Below are positions 7,449 to 15,716 of a stretch of DNA of 39,484 bases, one piece after another. The position numbers and the translations under genes were made by a program. Origin of the DNA: Bacteroidales bacterium. GTDB lineage: Bacteria; Bacteroidota; Bacteroidia; Bacteroidales; UBA932. The stretch spans positions 1-39,484 of the forward strand of contig JAQUBZ010000010.1 in assembly GCA_028686425.1 (NCBI GenBank), given 5' to 3'. The notes beneath the pieces are model-generated. The model worked only from the letters and a program-made list of their open reading frames with translations, searched no databases and was not told the DNA's origin. Numbering within the stretch: position 1 is the first letter of the stretch; every line of letters begins with the position of its first letter.

Positions 7449-8741
7449 ATGAAAAAAATAATATTTCTATTGTCAACAGCGATGTTGCTGCTGGCTGTCA
7501 GTTGCACAAAAGACATTATTCATCCCCAGAAATGTACTTTGGATGAAATTGCCGGTACTTGGATCTGGACTTTGGAAGATGGTGAATCAGTTCCAAATCC
7601 TAAAATCGAGATAGGTACCATTAAGGCTGACGGAACTGAGGAATATTGGTCTATTGCAGATGACAAGTGGACCAAAACGTTGAATCCTATTTCAATTACC
7701 GAAGACGGCATCCTTCACCTGAGCGATATTGGTGATTGTTATATAGTCAACTTTGACCAACTGACACTGACCATTGAAACCAAAAAAGACAGAGTGAGGT
7801 ACTCTGCCAACAGGGTGATGAATATTACTAATGAACAGGCAGTAGGAACATGGACATGCGATGAATATAAAGTAAGCGAATCAGTAGTTTGTAAAAACTA
7901 TCAACTGATTATCAATGAGGATGGTACATATATTATGTCGTATAATGGAGCTGCTGAATCAATTTCAGGAAAATATGGCTTCTGCAATGATTTCTTTATT
8001 TATCAGAGCAATCGTGCCGGCACTATCCTATTCGTTTTTGGCATGGATGAAACAGGGCTTGTCTGCAAACATCTGACAAAAGCTGAAGACGGAACGCTGG
8101 TCCAAAATACAATGCACAAGAAATCCTATCAGTCGAATCTCGAAACTCAACTCGCCGGCGGATGGATATGGACCAGAGAGAATGATGTACGTGTCCCCAC
8201 CTCCAATATGGAACTATCTTTCTATAATCCTATGATTGGAATACATGATTATCAGACATTTGGTGAAGATGCCGAGCACATTTTGGAGCCATATTATTTA
8301 GATGGAAGAACGATTAGATATCCGGAAGATACGGAAGACCTACCTTATGAGACCATTATGAGCATCGATGACTCGCTGTTAGTAACAAAAGGCTCTGACG
8401 GCATCACCTACAGGGCATCACGTATTTTTATGGAAAATCCTCTTAATGAAAAGATTATAGGGACATGGGATTGCCGTGAGTTTATAGATGGTGATACCAA
8501 CAGGGTGACTCATGTTTTCGATAGGAATGGATTGGTTATCTGCAAAGAGAATGACACCAAGTCTTTTTACGGAACATATAGATTGTATAATAGCTTGTTA
8601 ATTATGCAGTTTAGTGATTCGGATGAAATTGAAACTATTTTATGGATTATCAAAGACAAAAAAATAGAGAACGGTACGATGACATTCAGCAGACTTCTCA
8701 AAGATGGCACATCTATTGAAAATGTACTTGTTAAAAGGTAG
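7449..8741 (+). CDS. Lipoprotein with duplicated lipocalin-like GTW units
   Basis: 430 residues. Signal MKKIIFLLSTAMLLLAVSC with lipobox A-V-S-C, lipidated cysteine at 19. Four units each begin with a glycine-tryptophan strand: IAGTWIWTLEDGESVP (about 34), AVGTWTCDEYKV (about 131), LAGGWIWTRENDVRVP (about 235), IIGTWDCREFIDGD (about 335). Units 1 and 3 share GxWIWTxE followed by VP; units 2 and 4 share GTWxC. The protein therefore looks like an internal duplication of a two-unit lipocalin-like module. Lipocalin-like GTW barrels bind small hydrophobic ligands, but no ligand or partner is evident. The double-glycine peptide gene begins 48 bases after its stop and is probably in the same transcript, so a role in handling or tolerating the peptide is possible but unproven. 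Confidence 0.75.
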   Translation: MKKIIFLLSTAMLLLAVSCTKDIIHPQKCTLDEIAGTWIWTLEDGESVPNPKIEIGTIKADGTEEYWSIADDKWTKTLNPISITEDGILHLSDIGDCYIVNFDQLTLTIETKKDRVRYSANRVMNITNEQAVGTWTCDEYKVSESVVCKNYQLIINEDGTYIMSYNGAAESISGKYGFCNDFFIYQSNRAGTILFVFGMDETGLVCKHLTKAEDGTLVQNTMHKKSYQSNLETQLAGGWIWTRENDVRVPTSNMELSFYNPMIGIHDYQTFGEDAEHILEPYYLDGRTIRYPEDTEDLPYETIMSIDDSLLVTKGSDGITYRASRIFMENPLNEKIIGTWDCREFIDGDTNRVTHVFDRNGLVICKENDTKSFYGTYRLYNSLLIMQFSDSDEIETILWIIKDKKIENGTMTFSRLLKDGTSIENVLVKR

Positions 8742-8789
8742 TTAATCACTTCATACGGCAATGATAATATACAATTAAAACCAATCAAT

Positions 8790-8975
8790 ATGAAACTAAA
8801 AAAATCACACAGCATCAGCGACGATGAATTGACTAATGTCACAGGTGGAGCAGACCCATACGACTCTTTCTGTAATTCGTTTAAGAACGAGGGAGAATGT
8901 AACAGCCACTACTCGGACGGCAGTTGTGTCTGGGAAGATTTTTATAAAGCCGGTTTTGTCTGCATAAAAAAATAG
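8790..8975 (+). CDS. Double-glycine leader peptide, putative natural-product or bacteriocin precursor (paralogue 2)
   Basis: 61 residues. The leader MKLKKSHSISDDELTNVTGG ends in a double glycine at 19-20 and matches the GG-type leader of Bacteroidales peptide precursors (DDELxNVTGG). The 41-residue core has cysteines at 28, 37, 47 and 58: C-N-S-F-x5-C-x9-C-x-W-E by residue count here, or x8 when counted between cysteines as in paralogue 1, followed by a tail ending VCIKK with the fourth cysteine. Four cysteines would allow two disulfides. No radical SAM, lanthionine or peptidase-exporter gene is close by, so export and processing must be supplied from elsewhere. It lies between a lipoprotein gene and a terminator, with an ABC efflux locus converging beyond. 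Bacteriocin, signal or other function is inference. Confidence 0.85.
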   Translation: MKLKKSHSISDDELTNVTGGADPYDSFCNSFKNEGECNSHYSDGSCVWEDFYKAGFVCIKK

Positions 8976-8991
8976 ACATTACTCTTCAATC

Positions 8992-9049
8992 ATAAGAAAA
9001 ACTCTCCAAAAGCTGCAAATAGTGCCATTGGAGAGCTTTCTTATTTTTA
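8992..9049. terminator. Strong bidirectional terminator
   Basis: Long inverted repeat: ATAAGAAA-CTCTCCAA pairs with TTGGAGAG-TTTCTTAT around an 18-base loop, followed by a T-run. It separates the peptide gene from the converging ABC permease gene (stop at 9058). Confidence 0.9.
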
Positions 9050-9057
9050 GAGAGTAT

Positions 9058-11439
9058 CTATTCTGCCTTGATGTTGTCGGCGGGGTTCTCGCGGGCGACT
9101 TTGAGGATGCGATAGGTGATGGTCGCGATGAGGATGGCCAGAAGGACTATGATGCACAGGGCGAATACCGGGATGCCGAGTGATACCTTTTCTGAAAATT
9201 GTTTAAGCCATTCTGTCCCCACTAAGGCGGCCGCTGTAGCTCCGACAATAAGTGAAGGGAGAGCTATTTTCAGAATGTCATATACGAACATCTTGTATAT
9301 CCTCTTGACCTTGGCTCCGTTGACTTTGCGGATGGCAATCTCCCTGCGGCGGCGGACCACCTCGTCGTTGGCATAGCCGATAAGACCGAGAAGTGCCACA
9401 AGGACGGTTACCAGACCTCCTATAAATACAGAATCCCTGAATCTTCGGCTTTCGTTGTATTGGTCGATAATCTCATTTTTATACACTTTGATCTCGTTGA
9501 TACGGTCAGGATAGAGCCTGTCGAGCACTTCCTGTGTCTTTTGAATATTTTCCTTGGAAATGGTATCATACCTGATCAGGATATTGGAAAAGGCATGTCT
9601 GCCTCCGTTGAAAATCAGCGCAGGGTCGCGGCTGTCTTTTTCTGCCAATGAATTGAGCTGCAGGTTGTCAAACACTCCTACAATTGTATATAGCGGATTA
9701 CCGTCTATTACACTGGTGCAACGGAATCTTTTTCCGATGACATTATCGTCCCAGCCGACAGCCGCTTTCATCATTTCAACAAATTTACGCTCTACCATTA
9801 CCTGGCAATTTGTTGTGTCTCCATATTCGGATGTAAATGTAGTTCCTTGTACAATAGGTATTTCCATCGTTTCAAAGAAGTTGGGAGAGGCAAAATACAA
9901 GTTTGTGATATGGTATTGTGTCTCATCTCCAGGCAGTTCGACAAGGTCACCGCTGACTCCCTCAAAGAACAGACATGTAGAGGTGGTCGTGCTCACGACT
10001 CCCGACAGGTTGCGAAGTTCTTTGACAGCAGTTCCTCTCGATTTGAATGAAGTTCCGGAAAGGGAGATATATGCAAGATTGTCAGCATTATAGCCCAAAT
10101 CGTCATTTACGAGGCGGGAGTATTGGCGTCCGATAAGCACCACAAGGCAGATAAGGAAGCCGGCAAGAGCTATCTGGACGGCAAGCAGGGAGCGTTTCCA
10201 TAACTTCTTGTTCTCTTTATAGTTGCGGAATGCCGAACTTACAGGAATGTTGAAATACAAAATGGCGGGTACGATTGTTGTAAGTGCAAGGATTGCAAGA
10301 CATATTCCTCCTAAAATGGAGATGCTTTCAGGGGATACGAGTGCTGTGATGTCACTACCTATCAAATCTGTAATCTTGCTCTGCATAGCCATAACAATGG
10401 CAAACGCCAATATGATGGAGACTATAAGGTGTACCAGACTTTCGGCAAATACCATTTTGAAGATTTCCATCTTTCCGGCCCCATAACATTTGTGTACGGC
10501 CATTTCTTTGCTGCGTGATACCACCTGGCTCACAACTACAAGCAGGTAGTTCATCACGGCGCAGAGCAGAAGTACGAAGGCCAGAAGAGAGAGAATCCAC
10601 GACATACGTTTTACATTTTCAGTACCACTGTAGGTGTCGGTAATCGGTATAATATTGAAGTCCAACTCGATACCTGATGCTTTTAACTCCTCTATTGGCA
10701 GATTCTGCTTGATCATCTTGTCAATGTCTTCTCTGAGAAGGTCACTGTCGGTTCCTTCAGCTATTTTGATAAAAGAGATATATCTGTCGTTGCTCCACAA
10801 TCCTTCGCTGCCGTCATACATATACTTTCCGATGTTGGGGAGTGCAATAATGACATCGATATTTGCAAGTATGGAATTGGCGGGTATATCCCTGTATATT
10901 CCCCCAACAGTCTCCAGATGACCTCCGATAGAAGGGCAGGAAATCTGCGTACCTAACGGACTGCCTCCGAGTTTTTTCGCCATTGATTCGGAAATCATGC
11001 AATACCCCTTCTCCGCAAGCACTTTATGCGGGTCTCCGGATATTATTTTCAGATCAAATACGTCAAAAAAGCAACTATCGGCAAAGCCTAATTTTTCGCA
11101 CCGTACCTTGGTCTTGTCCTCTTTTTCGATGACATCGTCATAAGCTCCGAAAGTATATCTGGTGGCAGTCTCGATGATTGGGCTGTACCGTTTCAGTGTT
11201 GGGGCAACACCTCCTGAAGTCTGTCCGTATTCGCCCCAGACACCATTCATATTCACTTTTTCATTGATACGGTAGATTCTGTCGGAATCACCCCAGAATT
11301 TGTCATAACTCTGCTCGAACCACACCTTTGCTATAAGGATTGAGCCGATGGCAAGTCCGAGAGCAAGGCAGAGTATTCTTACTCCGTTTCTCTGTCCTTT
11401 TTTAGGAAGATTTTTTATCGATTTTAATATGTTGTTCAT
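9058..11439 (-). CDS. FtsX/MacB-type ABC efflux permease
   Basis: 793 residues with eight predicted transmembrane helices. One lies near the N-terminus (LCLALGLAIGSILIAKVWF). A MacB-type periplasmic domain follows to about residue 275, then a three-helix FtsX block (WILSLLAFVLLLCAVMNYLL, a helix near 330 and one near 375). The fifth helix starts the second half (SLLAVQIALAGFLICLVVLI). A second periplasmic domain and a final three-helix FtsX block end at ARENPADNIKAE. This is the duplicated FtsX layout common in Bacteroidota. Such permeases use mechanotransmission to push peptides, lipids or drugs from the periplasm. The cognate ATPase is 26 bases upstream in the same operon. The substrate is unknown; the neighbouring peptide gene and the divergent two-component system suggest an antimicrobial or peptide response. 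No membrane-fusion protein is in the window. Confidence 0.9.
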   Translation of the reverse strand: MNNILKSIKNLPKKGQRNGVRILCLALGLAIGSILIAKVWFEQSYDKFWGDSDRIYRINEKVNMNGVWGEYGQTSGGVAPTLKRYSPIIETATRYTFGAYDDVIEKEDKTKVRCEKLGFADSCFFDVFDLKIISGDPHKVLAEKGYCMISESMAKKLGGSPLGTQISCPSIGGHLETVGGIYRDIPANSILANIDVIIALPNIGKYMYDGSEGLWSNDRYISFIKIAEGTDSDLLREDIDKMIKQNLPIEELKASGIELDFNIIPITDTYSGTENVKRMSWILSLLAFVLLLCAVMNYLLVVVSQVVSRSKEMAVHKCYGAGKMEIFKMVFAESLVHLIVSIILAFAIVMAMQSKITDLIGSDITALVSPESISILGGICLAILALTTIVPAILYFNIPVSSAFRNYKENKKLWKRSLLAVQIALAGFLICLVVLIGRQYSRLVNDDLGYNADNLAYISLSGTSFKSRGTAVKELRNLSGVVSTTTSTCLFFEGVSGDLVELPGDETQYHITNLYFASPNFFETMEIPIVQGTTFTSEYGDTTNCQVMVERKFVEMMKAAVGWDDNVIGKRFRCTSVIDGNPLYTIVGVFDNLQLNSLAEKDSRDPALIFNGGRHAFSNILIRYDTISKENIQKTQEVLDRLYPDRINEIKVYKNEIIDQYNESRRFRDSVFIGGLVTVLVALLGLIGYANDEVVRRRREIAIRKVNGAKVKRIYKMFVYDILKIALPSLIVGATAAALVGTEWLKQFSEKVSLGIPVFALCIIVLLAILIATITYRILKVARENPADNIKAE

Positions 11440-11465
11440 GTTCTGATGATTTTTAGAGGTAATTA

Positions 11466-12146
11466 TTACAATACAAGGTCATTGACAATCCGGCCGTCAA
11501 ACAAGTTGATTACACGGCCGGCGTATGATGAGTCATGCTGACTGTGGGTCACCATGATTACGGTTGTACCTTCGCGGTTCAACTCGCTGAGGAGCTCCAT
11601 CACCTCCTGACCGTTTTTGGAGTCGAGGTTGCCGGTGGGCTCATCGGCAAGGATAAGCTCCGGACGGCTGACAATGGCACGTGCTATCGCAACACGCTGC
11701 TGCTGACCTCCCGACAACTGCTGTGGGAAATGCCCTGCACGATGATTGATGTTCATCCGCTTCAGCATTTCGTCCACCATCTTTTTTCTCTCGGAAGATT
11801 TGATATTGAGATATACCAGCGGAAGCTCGACATTTTCATATACATTCAGGTCGTCGATCAGATTGAAACTCTGAAAGACAAATCCTATCTTTCCCATCCT
11901 GTAGTCTGTCCTTTCGGACTCTCTCAGGCTGCCTACTTTCTTGTCTATCAGTGAATAAGTGCCTGATGTGGGGTTGTCGAGCAGACCGAGAATATTAAGC
12001 AGAGTTGATTTGCCGCACCCTGACGGTCCCATGATGGCAACAAACTCGCCACGATTCACTTCAAAAGAAACATCGTTGAGCGCTATTGTTTCTATTTCTT
12101 CCGTACGGAAGCTCTTTTTTAGATTTTCTACTTTTAAAAATGACAT
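11466..12146 (-). CDS. MacB/LolD-like ABC ATP-binding protein
   Basis: 226 residues. Walker [14 protein letters not shown]-loop [12 protein letters not shown], signature [14 protein letters not shown], Walker [13 protein letters not shown] and H-loop MVTHSQHD are complete. The DEPTGNLD text and size place it in the MacB/LolD/FtsE-like class that partners with FtsX-fold permeases. It is the first gene of the efflux operon. A candidate sigma-54 promoter lies about 40-55 bases upstream of its start, and a sigma-54 activator gene is divergent, so stress-induced expression is likely. No Bacteroidota housekeeping -7 element is obvious in front of it. Confidence 0.92.
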   Translation of the reverse strand: MSFLKVENLKKSFRTEEIETIALNDVSFEVNRGEFVAIMGPSGCGKSTLLNILGLLDNPTSGTYSLIDKKVGSLRESERTDYRMGKIGFVFQSFNLIDDLNVYENVELPLVYLNIKSSERKKMVDEMLKRMNINHRAGHFPQQLSGGQQQRVAIARAIVSRPELILADEPTGNLDSKNGQEVMELLSELNREGTTVIMVTHSQHDSSYAGRVINLFDGRIVNDLVL

Positions 12147-12186
12147 TATTGTATGTATTTATTTGTTCTCTTTCTTAAAATAATGG

Positions 12187-12201
12187 ACCAACAATGTGCC
12201 A
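12187..12201 (-). promoter_or_regulatory. Candidate sigma-54 promoter for the ABC efflux operon
   Basis: The minus strand reads TTTTGGCACATTGTTGGTCC. The -24 half TGGCAC is perfect; the -12 half is TGGT where TTGC is expected, so GG-N10-GT in place of GG-N10-GC. Transcription would begin near 12176, about 30 bases before the ATPase start at 12146. The divergent gene encodes a sigma-54 activator, which strengthens the call. Confidence 0.5.
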
Positions 12202-12266
12202 AAATCTCAATACATTGATTATAAATATATTGTGTATTATATGTAAAATATAAAATTGTAAAATAT

Positions 12267-12297
12267 TTTAACACTTTGTAAAAATTCATTACATTTG
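12267..12297 (+). promoter_or_regulatory. Promoter of the response regulator gene
   Basis: TTTA (12267-12270), 19 bases, then TACATTTG (12290-12297), an exact -7 element. The start codon ATG (12302) begins only four bases after the element, so the transcript would be leaderless or nearly so. Confidence 0.55.
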
Positions 12298-12301
12298 CAC
12301 C

Positions 12302-13654
12302 ATGGCAAAACATGGAAAAATATTGGTTGTCGATGACAATCACGGAATATTGGAAGCAGTGGAATTGCTCCTTACTCAATATTTTGAGCAGGTAATCACC
12401 ACTGACAATCCCGAGAAAACAGATGATTTAATCTCAAAATATGGGACGGATGTGGTATTACTCGATATGAATTTCAAGGCCTCGGTCAACACAGGTAACG
12501 AAGGGCTTTACTTTCTCGGCCGTATCAAAGATAAATATCCTGATGTACAGGTTGTTGTATTTACTGCATACGCTGATCTCGATCTTGCTGTCGATGCCCT
12601 CAAGAGAGGTGCCAACGATTTTGTGGTCAAGCCCTGGGACAACGACAAACTTGTGGCTACACTTCAGAGCGCATACAATCTGCGCCAATCCAGAAAGGAG
12701 ATCAAGAAACTCAAGGAGATCAACCAGACACTCTCTTCATCAACGTCTCGGATGTATTGGGGCAACAGCCCTATAATGAACAGGTTGCACGATACTGTCC
12801 GAAAAGTTGCAGCCACTGATGCCAATGTCCTGATTACGGGGGAGAACGGTACAGGTAAGGAAGTTCTTGCGCGGGAGATTCATCTGTTGTCTTCCCGAAG
12901 CAATGAACCTATGGTGACAGTCGATATGGGAGCCGTTGTAGAGACACTTTTCGAGAGTGAATTATTCGGACACGTCAAAGGGGCATTTACCGATGCCAAA
13001 AATGACCGTGCCGGCAAATTTGAAGCAGCTGCGGGGGGTACTCTGTTTTTAGATGAAATAGGAAATCTGCCGATGCATCTGCAGTCAAAGCTGCTGACTG
13101 TCATTCAGAGAGGTGTCGTGACAAGGGTGGGAAGCAATCAGGAGACCGAAATCAATGTCAGACTGATCTGTGCCACAAATAAGGATATTGAGAAGATGGT
13201 TGATGAAGGCATTTTCAGAGAAGACCTTCTCTATAGGATTAATACTATTCACCTATCTCTGCCTGCTTTACGAGACAGGGCAGATGATATTGTCCCATTT
13301 GCAGAGAAATATCTTGAGCATTATTCCCGCAAATATTCAAAGAATATAGAGGGCTTTACGGCCGATGCCAAGCGTGAGATGACCGATTATCCGTGGAACG
13401 GAAATATACGCGAATTGCAGCATACTATCGAAAAAGCGGTTATTCTTTGTGATGACCATCACATAAGCTCTAAAGCTCTGATGTTACGCCCCGTCAAATC
13501 GAGGAAGCAGGAGGTCTTGACTATAGAACAAATGGAGTGCAGAATGATAAAGGACGCCATGGCCGATCACAATGGCAACATGAGTGCAGTTGCAGAGCAA
13601 CTCGGTATTTCGAGACCAACCCTTTATTCTAAAATCAAAAAATACAATTTATAG
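12302..13654 (+). CDS. NtrC-family sigma-54-dependent response regulator
   Basis: 450 residues. Receiver at 1-125 with acidic pocket D11/D12, phosphoacceptor D55 (VVLLDMNF), FTAYAD and K-P-W at the usual lysine. AAA+ domain at about 145-375 with Walker A GENGTGKE, the L1 loop GAFTDA (consensus GAFTGA), Walker [10 protein letters not shown] and R-fingers in the [12 protein letters not shown] region. Fis-type helix-turn-helix at the C-terminus, [20 protein letters not shown]. It should activate sigma-54 polymerase when phosphorylated by the kinase that follows 2 bases downstream. The start is fixed because the first receiver strand begins at residue 6 and an in-frame stop lies just upstream without another ATG. 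The likely target is the divergent ABC efflux operon. Confidence 0.95.
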   Translation: MAKHGKILVVDDNHGILEAVELLLTQYFEQVITTDNPEKTDDLISKYGTDVVLLDMNFKASVNTGNEGLYFLGRIKDKYPDVQVVVFTAYADLDLAVDALKRGANDFVVKPWDNDKLVATLQSAYNLRQSRKEIKKLKEINQTLSSSTSRMYWGNSPIMNRLHDTVRKVAATDANVLITGENGTGKEVLAREIHLLSSRSNEPMVTVDMGAVVETLFESELFGHVKGAFTDAKNDRAGKFEAAAGGTLFLDEIGNLPMHLQSKLLTVIQRGVVTRVGSNQETEINVRLICATNKDIEKMVDEGIFREDLLYRINTIHLSLPALRDRADDIVPFAEKYLEHYSRKYSKNIEGFTADAKREMTDYPWNGNIRELQHTIEKAVILCDDHHISSKALMLRPVKSRKQEVLTIEQMECRMIKDAMADHNGNMSAVAEQLGISRPTLYSKIKKYNL

Positions 13655-13656
13655 CC

Positions 13657-14847
13657 ATGGGTTATCGCAAAAAATATCGTCTTCAGAAGGAGAATCTCGA
13701 CTATATGTTCAAGGCGCTTGAAAGTGACGATTACTCTTTCAATTTTGTGGATGATGGTTCCGATTTCAACGTCAATCTCAATCGTGTCAAGGAGTTGCTT
13801 TCCAATGCCAAGAAGCGTGCGATAGAGCGCGAGAAGTATTACGAACTGCTGATTAATAATGTAAAGACGGGAGTTATCACTGTGTCCGAAGATGGAAATA
13901 TCCATCAGGCAAATGCCGAGGCGAAAAGGATGTGCGGTCTTGAGATTTTTACCAAAATCAATCAGCTCAGGCGTATAGATGCTGCCATGGCTGATGCGAT
14001 TATGGATGTTCAGCCAGGGCAGACTAAAAATGTGACAATGAGTACAGAGCGCGGAGATATTTCGCTCAATCTTACGGCTGCGGCAATCACTATTGATGGG
14101 CGTAATCTTAAAGTGGTGTCAATCAATGATATAGGTAATGTTCTGGATCAGAAGGAGACAGATTCGTGGATTAAGCTGACAAGAGTTCTCACTCATGAGA
14201 TTATGAATTCGCTTGCTCCGGTGACATCTCTTTCAAAGACTTTGATAAGACTCAATCCAGACAAGGACGGGGATATTGCCCGCGGTCTGAATACTATCTG
14301 TGCCACAAGCAGTTCGCTAATCTCGTTTGTTGAGTCTTACCGAAAGTTTACAAGGCTTCAGTCTCCCTCTAAGAGGGCGTTTGAGGTTAAGCCTCTGATT
14401 GATAAGTGTATTTCATTGATAACTGAGGTTCCGGAATATTCCGGCATCTTGTTTTCAGTTTCAGAGGAGCCTGAAAATATTTTGATATATGCTGACGAAA
14501 ATCTTATGGATCAGGTATTTACCAATCTGCTGAAAAATGCGGCTCAGGCTGTTGCTGATACGCGCCACACCGTTGACGGACGTGAAGCTCAGGTGCTGAA
14601 ACGTGGCCTTGTAGATGTCCTGATAGGGTACGATGCCAAGAAGATGGTGGTTATCACCATTGCAAATAATGGTCCGGACATCCCTTCAGACGTCGCTGAA
14701 AATATCTTCACTCCGTTTTTTACCACCAAACATGATGGAAGCGGCATCGGCCTGAGTATCTCAAGGCAGATACTTAATCTTCATGGCGGTACCCTCAGAC
14801 TTACTCAAAATATTGAAGGAAAAGTGGTCTTCACCATCGTGTTGTAG
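13657..14847 (+). CDS. Soluble NtrB-like sensor histidine kinase
   Basis: 396 residues without any convincing transmembrane helix. There is an N-terminal coil ([20 protein letters not shown]), then a PAS-like region at about 60-165 ([21 protein letters not shown], a typical PAS start). The H-box is [12 protein letters not shown] with phosphorylated His180. HATPase motifs follow: N-box [11 protein letters not shown]1 [10 protein letters not shown]2 [12 protein letters not shown]. It should phosphorylate the response regulator encoded 2 bases upstream. Lacking a membrane sensor, it must sense a cytoplasmic signal or be controlled by a partner, possibly the ABC transporter. The transporter link is an inference from gene order. 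Confidence 0.93.
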   Translation: MGYRKKYRLQKENLDYMFKALESDDYSFNFVDDGSDFNVNLNRVKELLSNAKKRAIEREKYYELLINNVKTGVITVSEDGNIHQANAEAKRMCGLEIFTKINQLRRIDAAMADAIMDVQPGQTKNVTMSTERGDISLNLTAAAITIDGRNLKVVSINDIGNVLDQKETDSWIKLTRVLTHEIMNSLAPVTSLSKTLIRLNPDKDGDIARGLNTICATSSSLISFVESYRKFTRLQSPSKRAFEVKPLIDKCISLITEVPEYSGILFSVSEEPENILIYADENLMDQVFTNLLKNAAQAVADTRHTVDGREAQVLKRGLVDVLIGYDAKKMVVITIANNGPDIPSDVAENIFTPFFTTKHDGSGIGLSISRQILNLHGGTLRLTQNIEGKVVFTIVL

Positions 14848-14941
14848 TCTGTTGCGGTGACGATGTCTTTTTTGCCAATTTTTTGTCCCTTGTAACTAAT
14901 TGATATACAATGAAATTTTAGATTTAAAACCAACTTTTTGG

Positions 14942-14958
14942 CCGAAACGATTTTTCGG
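14942..14958 (+). other. Small hairpin upstream of the 29-codon frame
   Basis: CCGAAA pairs with TTTCGG around a five-base loop, preceded directly by a CCAA/TTGG mini-hairpin at 14931-14942. No clear Bacteroidota promoter is seen between 14848 and 14941. The structures could belong to the leader of the small gene at 14984. Confidence 0.3.
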
Positions 14959-14983
14959 GAGACAATCTTTAAACAAAACCGCC

Positions 14984-15073
14984 ATGAAGAAAATCTATAA
15001 TCTGCTTGCAGTTGCTCCGTTTTATGAACTGAATCGTGCCAACGGATACTCTGTCCGCTGCCAGAAGGAGTAA
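14984..15073 (+). CDS. Possible 29-residue small protein
   Basis: An ATG-started frame of 29 codons and TAA in an otherwise empty 298-base gap. The peptide starts MKKIYNLLAV, contains APFYELNRANG, and ends YSVRCQKE with one cysteine. It has no signal peptide, no double-glycine leader and no strong amino-acid bias that would mark an attenuator. Support for reality: a leader of about 130 bases with hairpins before it, and a clean intrinsic terminator beginning 34 bases after its stop. The composition is also protein-like, with mixed hydrophobic and charged residues. I do not recognise the family. It may be transcribed from the kinase operon or on its own. Chance ORF remains possible. Confidence 0.45.
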   Translation: MKKIYNLLAVAPFYELNRANGYSVRCQKE

Positions 15074-15106
15074 TAGTCTGTAAGCGACACGATTAGACAT
15101 AATAAT

Positions 15107-15138
15107 GGCTGCAATCTGATGCTAAAAAGGTTGCAGCC
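15107..15138 (+). terminator. Intrinsic terminator
   Basis: Perfect 8-base stem GGCTGCAA / TTGCAGCC with a 16-base loop, followed by a T-rich stretch. It closes the transcript carrying the kinase and/or the small frame at 14984. The minus-strand operon ending at 15146 may also use it, although its U-tract in that direction is poor. Confidence 0.8.
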
Positions 15139-15145
15139 GTAATAT

Positions 15146-15661
15146 TTATTTTTTCTCTTCAAATGATACGTTTCCCTGATATGAGATACTGTCTCTCGAG
15201 TTGCAGTTTACTCCGATAGCGGCGGTTCCGTTGTTGTAGATTTGAACTGTTATCTCGAACAGCTCTTTTCCGTTGTTGGCCTTGAAGAAAAATTTGTACT
15301 CTCCATGCTTTGAGAAATCCTGCATGATTGTGGTCTCGTAGTCTTTGAATACGATGGATAAATCTTCATTTCCAAAGAGCGGAGTACGCGATACTCCGAA
15401 ATAGGGAAGTCGGCAGGTGACTTTATTTCCCTTAACAGACAAAGTGTATCCGTCCTGAGATGAGCGTGAAGGATAGTGCATAGGCAATATTCTGTCAACA
15501 ACAATTGTGAAATCTTTATTTGTGACGGAAGTGTCTATTTTTAGAGCAAGTTCACGAGCTTCTGCCGTTCTGGCTGCTTTTCTTTCAGTTGAGGTAACTC
15601 CACAAGAAACAAGCATGAGTGTCATGGCAGAAAAAATGCAGATAATAAATGTTCGTTTCAT
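15146..15661 (-). CDS. DUF4251 lipoprotein
   Basis: 171 residues from the ATG at 15661 (MKRTFIICIFSAMTLMLVSCG). This start gives a perfect lipobox L-V-S-C with cysteine at 20; a longer frame to 15787 would bury it. After a TERKAARTAEARELAL helix, the body shows the DUF4251 pattern known from Bacteroidales: DRILPMHYPSRSSQDGYTLSV, CRLPYFGVSRTP, then YKFFFKANNGKELFEITV and SRDSISYQGNVSF at the end. Function of the family is unknown; it is probably anchored in the envelope. It follows the DUF2207 gene on the same strand: the DUF2207 stop at 15717 lies 55 bases before this start, and a TATCTTTA element sits in the gap. Confidence 0.88.
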   Translation of the reverse strand: MKRTFIICIFSAMTLMLVSCGVTSTERKAARTAEARELALKIDTSVTNKDFTIVVDRILPMHYPSRSSQDGYTLSVKGNKVTCRLPYFGVSRTPLFGNEDLSIVFKDYETTIMQDFSKHGEYKFFFKANNGKELFEITVQIYNNGTAAIGVNCNSRDSISYQGNVSFEEKK

Positions 15662-15685
15662 GATAATTGTTTTTAAAATATGGTG

Positions 15686-15693
15686 TAAAGATA
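15686..15693 (-). promoter_or_regulatory. Possible -7 element of the DUF4251 gene
   Basis: The minus strand reads TATCTTTACACC, one base off TAnnTTTG. No matching TTTG lies 19 bases upstream. It could provide transcription separate from the LemA/DUF2207 operon. Confidence 0.3.
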
Positions 15694-15716
15694 TAAAAAA
15701 TAGTAATCCGACAGCC

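Noticed and set aside
9116..11002. Several plus-strand frames and small antisense frames inside the ABC permease
   Set aside because: They are shadows of the permease reading frame, without signal, motif or promoter support.
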